64,000 nt of DNA from Pseudomonadota bacterium (GTDB lineage Bacteria > Pseudomonadota > Gammaproteobacteria > Burkholderiales > Rhodocyclaceae). Position 1 is the first letter of the stretch. Every line of letters begins with the position of its first letter. The translations under genes were made by a program, and so were the position numbers. Positions 26,611 to 34,070 of this stretch are shown here, piece by piece. The stretch lies in the NCBI GenBank assembly GCA_018262095.1, contig JAGTRW010000006.1, positions 110,076-174,075 of the forward strand, given 5' to 3'. The notes beneath the pieces are model-generated. The model had not been told where the DNA came from. It was given only the letters and a program-made list of their open reading frames with translations, and searched no databases.

Positions 26611-27387
26611 ATGACCTCGACACTGATTCATACCGACCAAGCGAGCCGCCCGGCGCGCCACCAGCTGTCGGTCGGCATCGCGCAGAACCCGCGCGAGATC
26701 CTGCAGGCGCAGAAGCTGCGCTACCGCGTTTTTGCCGGCGAACTCGGCGCCAGGCTGCCGGAACGCACGCCGGGCGTCGACCAGGACATCTACGACGCCT
26801 TTTGCGAACACCTCGTCGTACGCGACGAAGCCTCGGGCGCGGTGGTCGGCACCTATCGCATCCTGTCGCCGGAGAAGGCGTGCAAGATCGGCAACTACTA
26901 TTCCGAAAACGAATTCGACCTCACGCGCTTGCAGCACCTGCGCCGGCGCATGGTCGAAATCGGCCGCTCGTGCGTCGATGAAAACTACCGCACCGGCGCG
27001 ACGATCACACTGCTGTGGGCGGGACTGGCCAAGTACATGATCGAAAATCGCTACGAGTACTTCATCGGTTGCGCCAGCATCAGCATGGCCGACGGTGGCC
27101 ACGCCGCGGCCAGCCTTTACGGCCGGCTCGGCGAGTACATGAGTCCGCTCGAATATCGCGTTTTCCCGCGCTGTCCATTGCCGCTCGACGCGCTCAAGAA
27201 CGAGCTGCCGGCCGAGCTGCCGCCGCTGATCAAGGGCTATCTGCGCGCCGGCGCCTACGTCTGCGGCGACCCGGCGTGGGACCCCGACTTCAACACCGCC
27301 GACCTGCCGATCCTGATGCCGATGTCGCGCCTGTCTGGCCGCTACGCCAGGCACTTCGCCGGAACAAGGGGGCGCATCGCGGCCTGA
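26611..27387 (+). CDS. olsB: L-ornithine N(alpha)-acyltransferase OlsB (ornithine lipid synthesis)
   Basis: 258 residues from ATG 26611 with AAAAGGAG at 26597. It matches the OlsB/PlsC-associated GNAT family: AQKLRYRVFAGELGA near 35, DQDIYDAFCEHLVVRD near 60, VVGTYRILSP near 80, RRRMVEIGRSCVDENYRTGA near 115 and IGCASISMAD near 155. OlsB joins a 3-hydroxyacyl chain from ACP to ornithine; OlsA, not found here, adds the second chain. Phosphorus-free ornithine lipids replace phospholipids under phosphate shortage, which fits the candidate Pho site upstream. Confidence 0.9.
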   Translation: MTSTLIHTDQASRPARHQLSVGIAQNPREILQAQKLRYRVFAGELGARLPERTPGVDQDIYDAFCEHLVVRDEASGAVVGTYRILSPEKACKIGNYYSENEFDLTRLQHLRRRMVEIGRSCVDENYRTGATITLLWAGLAKYMIENRYEYFIGCASISMADGGHAAASLYGRLGEYMSPLEYRVFPRCPLPLDALKNELPAELPPLIKGYLRAGAYVCGDPAWDPDFNTADLPILMPMSRLSGRYARHFAGTRGRIAA

Positions 27388-27582
27388 GCCAGCGCCGCGT
27401 AGCGCCTGCCGTTCCGGGGCGTCTCTCCCGACGCTCGTCGCCTGCGGAATGCGTGTACAATTCCGAGCAGAAAAAAATCATGCTGCTCGGCGCGTCACGG
27501 TGGTCCTTCAGGCGGTTTGTGCACCAACTGTCTTGAAGGCAAGCCCAACCCAGACGGGTGCCGTTTGGCGATTGGGAGAAAA

Positions 27583-27915
27583 ATGGAAATTCAGATTCGG
27601 GACTCAGGCGCGGCCTGCGTCGTTGCGGTCGCCGGCAAGCTCGATGCGCTGTCGGCAGGCGACTATGAAAAGGCGATGAACCAGTTGATTGCCGACGGTA
27701 AAACGCGCTTCGTCGTCGATTTTTCCGAGCTCAGCTACATCAGCAGCGCCGGCCTGCGCGTTCTGCTGGCGACCGCCAAGCAGCTCAAGCCCAAGGGCGG
27801 GCTGGCGGTGTTTGCCAACCTGCAGGGCAATGTCCAGGAAGTCTTCGAGATGACCGGATTTTGCACCATTCTGGGCGTATACGATTCAGTCGACGCGGCG
27901 CTAGCGGCGCTTTGA
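27583..27915 (+). CDS. STAS-domain anti-anti-sigma factor-like protein
   Basis: 110 residues from ATG 27583 with GGGAGA upstream. The STAS fold ends its third strand in FVVDFSELSYISSAGLRVLL; S54/S55 is the site phosphorylated by the partner kinase in SpoIIAA/RsbV. When dephosphorylated by a SpoIIE/RsbU phosphatase it binds the kinase. Kinase (27917) and phosphatase (29352) genes follow at once, so the complete partner switch is encoded here. It opens the 16.8-kb co-oriented cluster. Confidence 0.9.
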   Translation: MEIQIRDSGAACVVAVAGKLDALSAGDYEKAMNQLIADGKTRFVVDFSELSYISSAGLRVLLATAKQLKPKGGLAVFANLQGNVQEVFEMTGFCTILGVYDSVDAALAAL

Positions 27916-27916
27916 G

Positions 27917-28345
27917 ATGTTTTCCGATGGCGATTCGCTGACGCCGGGTTCGCTGCTGCAGTCTGCCGAGCTTGGCAAGCTTGAGGCATTGCAGGATCAC
28001 CTGTCCGCTGCCGCCCGGCAGTTCGGGCTCGATCAACGGCGAACGGGCTTGCTGTCGCTGGCGCTCGAAGAGATCTTCGTCAATATTTGCCACTATGCGT
28101 ATCCGGACGCTCCCGGGCCGGTCGTCTTGAATTGTCGCAGCGAGGGCGAGAAATTGGTCGTCGAGATCGTCGATCATGGCCAGGCATTTGACCCTGCCAC
28201 GATCGCCGAGCCCGACCTGGCCGCCGGCGTCGAGACACGCCGGGTCGGTGGCCTGGGCTGGTTTCTGGTGCGCCAGGTGGCCGATGTCCTGGACTGCTTT
28301 CGGGAAGACGGGCGCAACGTCGTTCGCCTGACCCTAAATCGATGA
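27917..28345 (+). CDS. RsbW/SpoIIAB-like serine kinase
   Basis: 142 residues, one base after the STAS gene. GHKL ATPase fold: N-box LALEEIFVNICHYAY with the Mg-binding Asn present, G1 box EIVDHGQAFDP, then GGLGWFLVRQVAD. Such kinases phosphorylate the STAS partner and bind a sigma factor or other target. No sigma factor gene is in the cluster, so the output may be the neighbouring ATPase-GNAT fusion or a distant protein. The stop overlaps the next start by 4 bp. Confidence 0.88.
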   Translation: MFSDGDSLTPGSLLQSAELGKLEALQDHLSAAARQFGLDQRRTGLLSLALEEIFVNICHYAYPDAPGPVVLNCRSEGEKLVVEIVDHGQAFDPATIAEPDLAAGVETRRVGGLGWFLVRQVADVLDCFREDGRNVVRLTLNR

Positions 28346-29355
28346 GCGCTTGCCTCGCGATTGGCAGGTCCTGCGTGACGCGCTGGATGCTCTGTTGTTT
28401 TCTGGTGCTGCTGTCGGCGGGCGGGCGCGCCGACGAGCCGCTCAAGAAGGCCAGCTTCATCCCGCTGTGGTTTCCCCAGGCCCAGTTCGCCGGCTATTAC
28501 CTGGCGCTCGAAAAAGGCATCTATCGCCGCCACGGCATCGACCTGACGATCATCGACGGCGGTTCGCAGCGCCCGCCAGCTGAGTATTTGCGCGACGGCC
28601 GCGCCGATTTTGCTGCGCTCTGGCTGACCACCGCCCTGCAGCGTCGCAGCCAAGGACTGGCGCTGGTCAATATCGCCCAGGTCGTTCAGCAATCGTCGAT
28701 GCTGTTGCTCGCGATCAAATCGTCGGGAATCAACACGCTCGCTGACATGGCCGGACAGAAGGTCGGGCTGTGGGGCGGCGATTTCGACATCCCGCCGCGC
28801 GCCGCCTTCGATCGCAACGGCGTGCAGGTAAACGTCGTTCATCAGTCGGCGACGGTCAATCTCTTTCTGCGCGGAGGCGTCGCGGTGACTTCGGCGATGT
28901 CGTACAACGAGTATCACACCATCGTCAATTCCGGCGTCAATCCGGATGAACTGACCGTCTTTCCGCTCAAGGACCACGGTGCCAATTTCCCTGAGGATGG
29001 TCTCTACGCGTTGCAGCAGACCGTGCAGCGCGACCCGCAGCTGGTCGACGCCTTCGTCCGCGCCTCGCTGGAAGGCTGGGATTACGCCTTCGCCCATCCC
29101 GACGAGGCGATCGACGTCGTCCTGCGCGTCATGCGCAAAGCACGCTTGCCGGCCAACCGGATGCATCAGCAGTGGATGCTCTCACGCCTGCAGGACGTGA
29201 TGCGTCCGGCAGGAAACGGCGGCGAAGCGGGCGTCTTGAGTCGCCAGGACTATCAGGCGGTGACCAGCGAGCTGCAACGAACGGGGCTGGTGCGTGACGT
29301 CGTCGACTACGACGCTTTCGTGCGGCGGCCCGCGCCGGGACCGTCGCGCCCATGA
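28342..29355 (+). CDS. NMT1/THI5-like periplasmic substrate-binding protein, orphan
   Basis: 337 residues with a signal peptide (MLCCFLVLLSAGGRA). Mature start FIPLWFPQAQFAGYYLALEK is the classic opening of the SsuA/THI5 family, followed by DGRADFAALW and the two-lobe pattern. Such proteins normally feed an ABC importer for pyrimidine precursors or alkyl-sulfonates, but no permease or ATPase is near. It overlaps both neighbours by 4 bp, between an anti-sigma-type kinase and a SpoIIE phosphatase with a periplasmic sensor, so it may be a ligand-presenting subunit of that sensor (inference). Confidence 0.82.
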   Translation: MSACLAIGRSCVTRWMLCCFLVLLSAGGRADEPLKKASFIPLWFPQAQFAGYYLALEKGIYRRHGIDLTIIDGGSQRPPAEYLRDGRADFAALWLTTALQRRSQGLALVNIAQVVQQSSMLLLAIKSSGINTLADMAGQKVGLWGGDFDIPPRAAFDRNGVQVNVVHQSATVNLFLRGGVAVTSAMSYNEYHTIVNSGVNPDELTVFPLKDHGANFPEDGLYALQQTVQRDPQLVDAFVRASLEGWDYAFAHPDEAIDVVLRVMRKARLPANRMHQQWMLSRLQDVMRPAGNGGEAGVLSRQDYQAVTSELQRTGLVRDVVDYDAFVRRPAPGPSRP

Positions 29356-31334
29356 AACAGTGGATCCTCTCGCCGCGAACGATCGCCGCGCGCCTGATCC
29401 TGGGGGTGACCCTGAGCGCCGCGATCATCTTCGCCGCGATGCTCGGCTTCAACCACCAGCGTTCGCGGGCGCTGCTCGAAAAGGAAGTCGCCAGCGGCGC
29501 GCATAACCTGGCGCTGGCCTCGGTCAATCGGGTCGAAGCCGCACTGGGTAAAGTCGCCCGCGGCGGGGCGACGCTCGCGCACCATTTGGAAAACAGTGCG
29601 GTCAGCGAGCGGGAACTGCGCGCGCTGTTGCGCAGCGTGCTCGACAACAACCCGGAAATCTACGGCGCCGGCGTCGCCTTCGAGCCCGACGCGCAGCCCG
29701 GGCGGTCGCGGCCCGATGCGCCTTACCTCTATCGCGAAGGCGTCAATCTCAAGTCCACCGCGCCGGAAGAAAACTTCGATTACCTGCACCAGGACCGCTA
29801 CCAGATCGCTCGCGAACTCGGCCGGGCGGGTTGGAGCGAGCCCTATTACGACGAAGGCGGCGGCAACACGCTGATGGCGACGTATTCCGTGCCGATTTAC
29901 CAGGGCGAAGGCGCGGCGCGGCGAATCAAGGGCGTCGTCACCACCGATATCGCGCTCGACTGGCTCACGCAGGACATCGGCGCGATCAAGGTCCTGGCCT
30001 CCGGCTACGCTTTTCTGCTGTCGCGCAACGGAGCCGTCGTCAGCCACCCGGTTGCCGAATACATCATGAACGAATCGATTTTCAGCCTCGCCGAAGCGCG
30101 CGATGATGCGGCCTTGCGCGAAGTCGGGCGGCGCATGCAGCGTGGCGAGTCGGACTTCATCGCCTACACCACCAAAGAAGGTGGCGCGAGTCGGCTCTAT
30201 TACGCGCCGGTTCCGGCGGTCGGCTGGACGCTGGCCATCGTTTTTCCCGAAGACGAACTGTTTGCCGAAATCCGCCGGCTGACCCTGAGCGCCGCCGCCA
30301 TCGGCGTGCTCGGCATTTTGCTGATGGCGCTGGTCGTCGTGCTGATCGCGCGTTCGATCACGCGGCCACTCACCGCGCTGGTGGCGGTCGCCGGGCAGAT
30401 GAGCGGCGGCAATTTCGACGTCAAGCTGCCATCTCAGTTGGCGCACGACGAGGTCGGCGACTTGAGCCGGGCTTTCGCGGCGATGAACCTTGCGCTGCGC
30501 GAGCACATCCGCCAACTGGTAGATACCACGTCGGCGAAGGAGCGCATCGAGGGCGAGCTTTCAATCGCCCACGACATCCAGATGGCTATCCTGCCGAAGA
30601 TGCTGCCGCCTTTTCCGCATCACGAGGCCTACCGGCTGTTCGCAGCGATCGAGCCGGCCAAGGAGGTCGGTGGCGATTTCTACGACTTCTTCCAGATCGA
30701 CGATGAGCACCTCGGCCTGGTGATCGCCGATGCCTCGGGCAAAGGCGTTCCGGCTTCGCTGTTCATGGCCGTCACCAAGACCTTGATCAAGGCCACCGCC
30801 AGGGCCGGGCGAAGTCCCGCCGAAATCCTCGACGAGGTCAACGATGAACTGGCGTCCAACAATGATCGCAGCATGTTCATCACGGTGTTCTTCGGCGTGC
30901 TCGATCTGGTCAGCGGCGAGCTGTGTTACACCAATGCCGGTCACAATCCGCCGTTGATCATCGCCAGTCGCGGCGAACCGAGCTACTTCCCCAGGTCCAG
31001 GCAACTGGTGCTCGGTGCGATGGAGGGCTACCAGTACCGTTGCGATTCGCTTTGGCTGACTCCCGGTGACCGCCTGTTCCTCTATACCGACGGCATCACC
31101 GAGGCGATGAACGAGAACGACGAACAGTATTCGGAGCAGGGGCTGATGGCGACCCTGGTCGCTCAGGGGCCTTGCGGACTGGTTGAACTGGTCGGCGCAA
31201 CGGTGGCGGCGGTCAAGGCGTTTGCCGGCACAGCGCCGCAATCGGACGACATTACGATCATGGCCGTCGAGTATCTCGGCGGAGCAAAATCAACGGCTGT
31301 TCACGTCGCCGCTGGCGACCGGAATTCTTCTTGA
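29352..31334 (+). CDS. Membrane SpoIIE/RsbU-type serine phosphatase with Cache sensor
   Basis: 660 residues. TM helix about 13-35, extracellular Cache-like domain about 40-300 (EIYGAGVAFEPDA, YLYREGVNLKS, GVVTTDIALDWL, ASGYAFLLSRNG), TM about 312-335, HAMP about 336-390, PP2C-type SpoIIE domain about 420-645 with GGDFYDFFQ, VIADASGKGVPASLFMAV, TNAGHNPP, YTDGITEAMN and QSDDITIMAV. It dephosphorylates the STAS protein at 27583 when the sensor is triggered, releasing the switch. Metal-binding aspartates are all present, so it should be active. Confidence 0.92.
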   Translation: MKQWILSPRTIAARLILGVTLSAAIIFAAMLGFNHQRSRALLEKEVASGAHNLALASVNRVEAALGKVARGGATLAHHLENSAVSERELRALLRSVLDNNPEIYGAGVAFEPDAQPGRSRPDAPYLYREGVNLKSTAPEENFDYLHQDRYQIARELGRAGWSEPYYDEGGGNTLMATYSVPIYQGEGAARRIKGVVTTDIALDWLTQDIGAIKVLASGYAFLLSRNGAVVSHPVAEYIMNESIFSLAEARDDAALREVGRRMQRGESDFIAYTTKEGGASRLYYAPVPAVGWTLAIVFPEDELFAEIRRLTLSAAAIGVLGILLMALVVVLIARSITRPLTALVAVAGQMSGGNFDVKLPSQLAHDEVGDLSRAFAAMNLALREHIRQLVDTTSAKERIEGELSIAHDIQMAILPKMLPPFPHHEAYRLFAAIEPAKEVGGDFYDFFQIDDEHLGLVIADASGKGVPASLFMAVTKTLIKATARAGRSPAEILDEVNDELASNNDRSMFITVFFGVLDLVSGELCYTNAGHNPPLIIASRGEPSYFPRSRQLVLGAMEGYQYRCDSLWLTPGDRLFLYTDGITEAMNENDEQYSEQGLMATLVAQGPCGLVELVGATVAAVKAFAGTAPQSDDITIMAVEYLGGAKSTAVHVAAGDRNSS

Positions 31335-31344
31335 AAGCGACACC

Positions 31345-32688
31345 ATGACAGCTTCTCTCCCAACGCACCATACGGCATCGGCGAGTTTTCCTTTCGCTGC
31401 GCCGTTTCTACCGCTCGCTCTCGATTTCGCCGAGAAGGCGACCGCCGCTTTCGGCTTCGGTCAGCGCGAGATCGCCGGCCTGGTCCTCGCCGTCGAGGAG
31501 ATCTATTCGTGCTATCTGAATCAGTTGGCCGGAATCGCCAGCATCGACCTGCGGCTCGACGACGAGCGCTACCAGCTGCGACTCGACATCCGCTTTCGCA
31601 TGGCCCATCCGATGCTGCAGGCATTCAATCTGACGTATCGCATCGACCCCGACGATGAAGACTCGCTCGCCGGTCTGGGGCTGATGATCGCGGCGCGCAG
31701 CGTGACGCGTCTGAGCATCGAGTTCGGCAGCGACGAACAGGTTTGCCTGCAGCTGATCCGCGAGCGCGAATACCCGAAGGCGACGATGATCGCCCGGCCT
31801 GAGGCGCCTTCGGCGGCGGTGGTCAGGCTGCATGCGCCGAGTCGCGAGGATCTGCTTTTCTTTGGCGGACTGCTGGCGTCCGGCCAGCACGATTTTCTGC
31901 CGGCCTTTCTCGAACGCCCGCAAATGGCCGCCGACATGGTCGATGGCGGCGCGCTCGGCGCGATCCTCGCCAGCGTCGGCGAAACGCTGGCGGGCGGCGT
32001 GTTCTGGCGACGTCTGAGCGAGTCGACGGTCGAGTTGTATGGCCCCTACCTGCTCTATCCGGATGACGAAGACGATTTGCTGACGCGTCTGCTCGACGAC
32101 GCGGTCGGCAGGATCTCACGCAGCGGCGCGCGCGCCCTGTTGCGCCGCCAGGGGCCGCTGCCCGGCTATGAGCGCTTTTTCGATTTTCTCGGCGAACTCG
32201 ATCTGGCATCGACGCCGGTTGCCGGCGGCGCTGGCCAAACCGTCGTCTGGCCCCACTATTACAAGCAGTTGCGCGAGGAATCGGGCGGCGTCGTTTATGC
32301 CGAGCCGCGTTTCGCCGCTTTCCTGCGCGCCGAATACGATCGCCTCTGCCTGCCGCGCCAGGTGCGCGAAACTTCGACGGCCGGCCAGCGAGTTGGCCAA
32401 CGAATTGGCCAAAATTCAGGCGACGATTCGGTGTTGAGCGTCGATTTCGAACATCGCCGTTCGCTGGCGACGCTGCGCCTGCTGGCCAAGGGAAACGACC
32501 TGGCTGAGAATCTGGCGGCGCATCTTGGCTTGCTGGCGAACGAGCGGATCGGCAACGTGCTGGTCGAGATCGACAGCGGGCGCGATGAAGAGATCGGTTT
32601 CGTTTCAGTTCTTTACGACGCCGGTTTCCTGCCGCGCCTGTTGATTCCCGACGCCGGGCGCGGCGACCTCGTCGTTTTCGCGCGCTGA
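31345..32688 (+). CDS. Fusion of GHKL-ATPase-like and GNAT-like domains
   Basis: 447 residues from ATG 31345. The first 140 residues follow the RsbW fold (REIAGLVLAVEEIYSCYLNQ, then GLGLMIAARSV), but the Mg-binding Asn of the N-box is replaced by Cys, so the kinase is probably inactive. Residues about 150-447 are a GNAT-type region. Its end (TLRLLAKGNDLAENLAAHLG, then GFLPRLLIPDAGRGDLVVFA) and the strand VVYAEPRFAAFL align with the end regions of the two proteins at 40675 and 41800. So three relatives of one module sit in this cluster, one fused to the switch. Target unknown. Confidence 0.7.
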   Translation: MTASLPTHHTASASFPFAAPFLPLALDFAEKATAAFGFGQREIAGLVLAVEEIYSCYLNQLAGIASIDLRLDDERYQLRLDIRFRMAHPMLQAFNLTYRIDPDDEDSLAGLGLMIAARSVTRLSIEFGSDEQVCLQLIREREYPKATMIARPEAPSAAVVRLHAPSREDLLFFGGLLASGQHDFLPAFLERPQMAADMVDGGALGAILASVGETLAGGVFWRRLSESTVELYGPYLLYPDDEDDLLTRLLDDAVGRISRSGARALLRRQGPLPGYERFFDFLGELDLASTPVAGGAGQTVVWPHYYKQLREESGGVVYAEPRFAAFLRAEYDRLCLPRQVRETSTAGQRVGQRIGQNSGDDSVLSVDFEHRRSLATLRLLAKGNDLAENLAAHLGLLANERIGNVLVEIDSGRDEEIGFVSVLYDAGFLPRLLIPDAGRGDLVVFAR

Positions 32689-32692
32689 AACC

Positions 32693-33856
32693 ATGAGTAC
32701 CGGACAGACCCTGGGGCGCCGCGACAGCCATTTCGTCGACGGCCTGATTCCCGACTACGTGCGCCAATTCCAGGCTTACGTGCCGAGCAAACCCGATCGC
32801 CAGCTGATGCTCGAGTACGGCGCGCCCTTCCTGCATCGCCTCAACAACAATGAAAACGCGCTCGGCGCGCCGCCAGCCGCGCGTCAGGTGATCGCCGACT
32901 ATCCGCTCAAGCGACTGTCGATTTATCCGAGCGGCGATGCTTTCGACCTGCGCCAGGCGCTGGCTGCTCGCTTCGATTTTGACGCCGACCGATTCCTGGT
33001 CGGCAACGGTTCGTGCGAGGTGATCACTTCGATCATCAAGGCCTTCTGCGAGCGCGGCGACAACATCGTCACCGCCGACAAGACCTTTGCCGTCTACGAA
33101 TGGGTCGCCGAGTTTTCCGGCGTCGAAGCGCGTCTCGTTGCGCTGCTGGGCAACGCTTTCGATCCCGAGGCGATGCTCGCGCGAATCGACCGGCGAACCA
33201 AGATCGTCTTCGTCTGCAACCCCAATAATCCGACCGGTGGCTATTGGCCGACCGAGGTGCTGGTCGATTTTCTCGAGCGCGCCGGCGAGCGCATCGTCGT
33301 CATCGACGAGGCTTACTGCGAGTTCGTCGAGCAGTCTGATTATCCCGACGCGATGAGCTTGATGGAACGCTTTCCCAACGTCGTCGTTTTTCGCACCTTT
33401 TCAAAAATGTATGCGCTCGCCAGCCTGCGCGTCGGCTATCTGGTCGGCAGCGCGCCGGTGGTCGACGCGGTGCGGCGAACCAGTACCACCTATTCGGTCA
33501 ACAGCCTGGGACAGATCGCCGCGCAGGCGGCGCTCGCCGATACGACCGGCCACCTCGACCGTTCTCGCGCGCTGGTGCGCGAGGCCCGCGAATTCCTGGG
33601 CAAGGCGTGCGGCGAAATCGACCTGCCGGTGGTCAGCGGCGAGGGCAACTACATCATGATCAAGGTGCCGATCAACGACACGCTGATGTACCGGCGGCTG
33701 ATGCGCCGCGGTTTCATGGTGCGCTCGATGACCGGCTTTCGTTTTCCCGGCTGGATCCGCGTCACGCTCGGCGACGCTGCGGTGATGGCCGCGTTTGCCG
33801 ACGTCCTGCGCGACGAGATCGCGACGCTGCGCCGGGGCGCTACGCCATCACGCTGA
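32693..33856 (+). CDS. PLP-dependent aminotransferase (HisC-like, class I/II)
   Basis: 387 residues, 4 bp after the fusion gene. It has the fold-type I pattern NNENALGAPP at the N-terminal arm, VGNGSCEVI, NPNNPTGGY near 180, DEAYCEFVE near 205 and the PLP lysine in FSKMYALASLRVGY near 237. Closest in pattern to histidinol-phosphate aminotransferase, but it is far from any histidine gene and sits before a molybdenum hydroxylase and an AMP-ligase/ACP pair. It probably supplies or uses an amino group in that pathway (inference). A palindromic repeat follows. Confidence 0.85.
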   Translation: MSTGQTLGRRDSHFVDGLIPDYVRQFQAYVPSKPDRQLMLEYGAPFLHRLNNNENALGAPPAARQVIADYPLKRLSIYPSGDAFDLRQALAARFDFDADRFLVGNGSCEVITSIIKAFCERGDNIVTADKTFAVYEWVAEFSGVEARLVALLGNAFDPEAMLARIDRRTKIVFVCNPNNPTGGYWPTEVLVDFLERAGERIVVIDEAYCEFVEQSDYPDAMSLMERFPNVVVFRTFSKMYALASLRVGYLVGSAPVVDAVRRTSTTYSVNSLGQIAAQAALADTTGHLDRSRALVREAREFLGKACGEIDLPVVSGEGNYIMIKVPINDTLMYRRLMRRGFMVRSMTGFRFPGWIRVTLGDAAVMAAFADVLRDEIATLRRGATPSR

Positions 33857-33889
33857 TGCCGGAGCAACGAATGACGTTTAGAAGGCAGA

Positions 33890-34050
33890 TAACCACGGCG
33901 GGCACAGCGGGCACGGCGAAAGGCTCGATTTTTTGGTCGTCCCTCGTACCACCCCAAAGAGGAGTCGAACAAATCCACATGAGCTCTTGTTTTTCGCCGT
34001 GCCCGCCGTACCCCAAGGGTATTTCCTTCGGGGCATGTTCGCCGTGGTTA
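33890..34050. repeat. Palindromic intergenic repeat, copy C
   Basis: TAACCACGGCGGGCACAGCG (33890-33909) at the left is mirrored by CGCCGTGCCCGCCGTACC and GTTCGCCGTGGTTA (end 34050). The same family as 10609-10723 and 12648-12783. It is the only large gap in the 27.6-44.4 kb cluster and separates the aminotransferase from the hydroxylase genes. Confidence 0.75.
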
Positions 34051-34070
34051 CAAAAACTGAGGCTCAAAGG

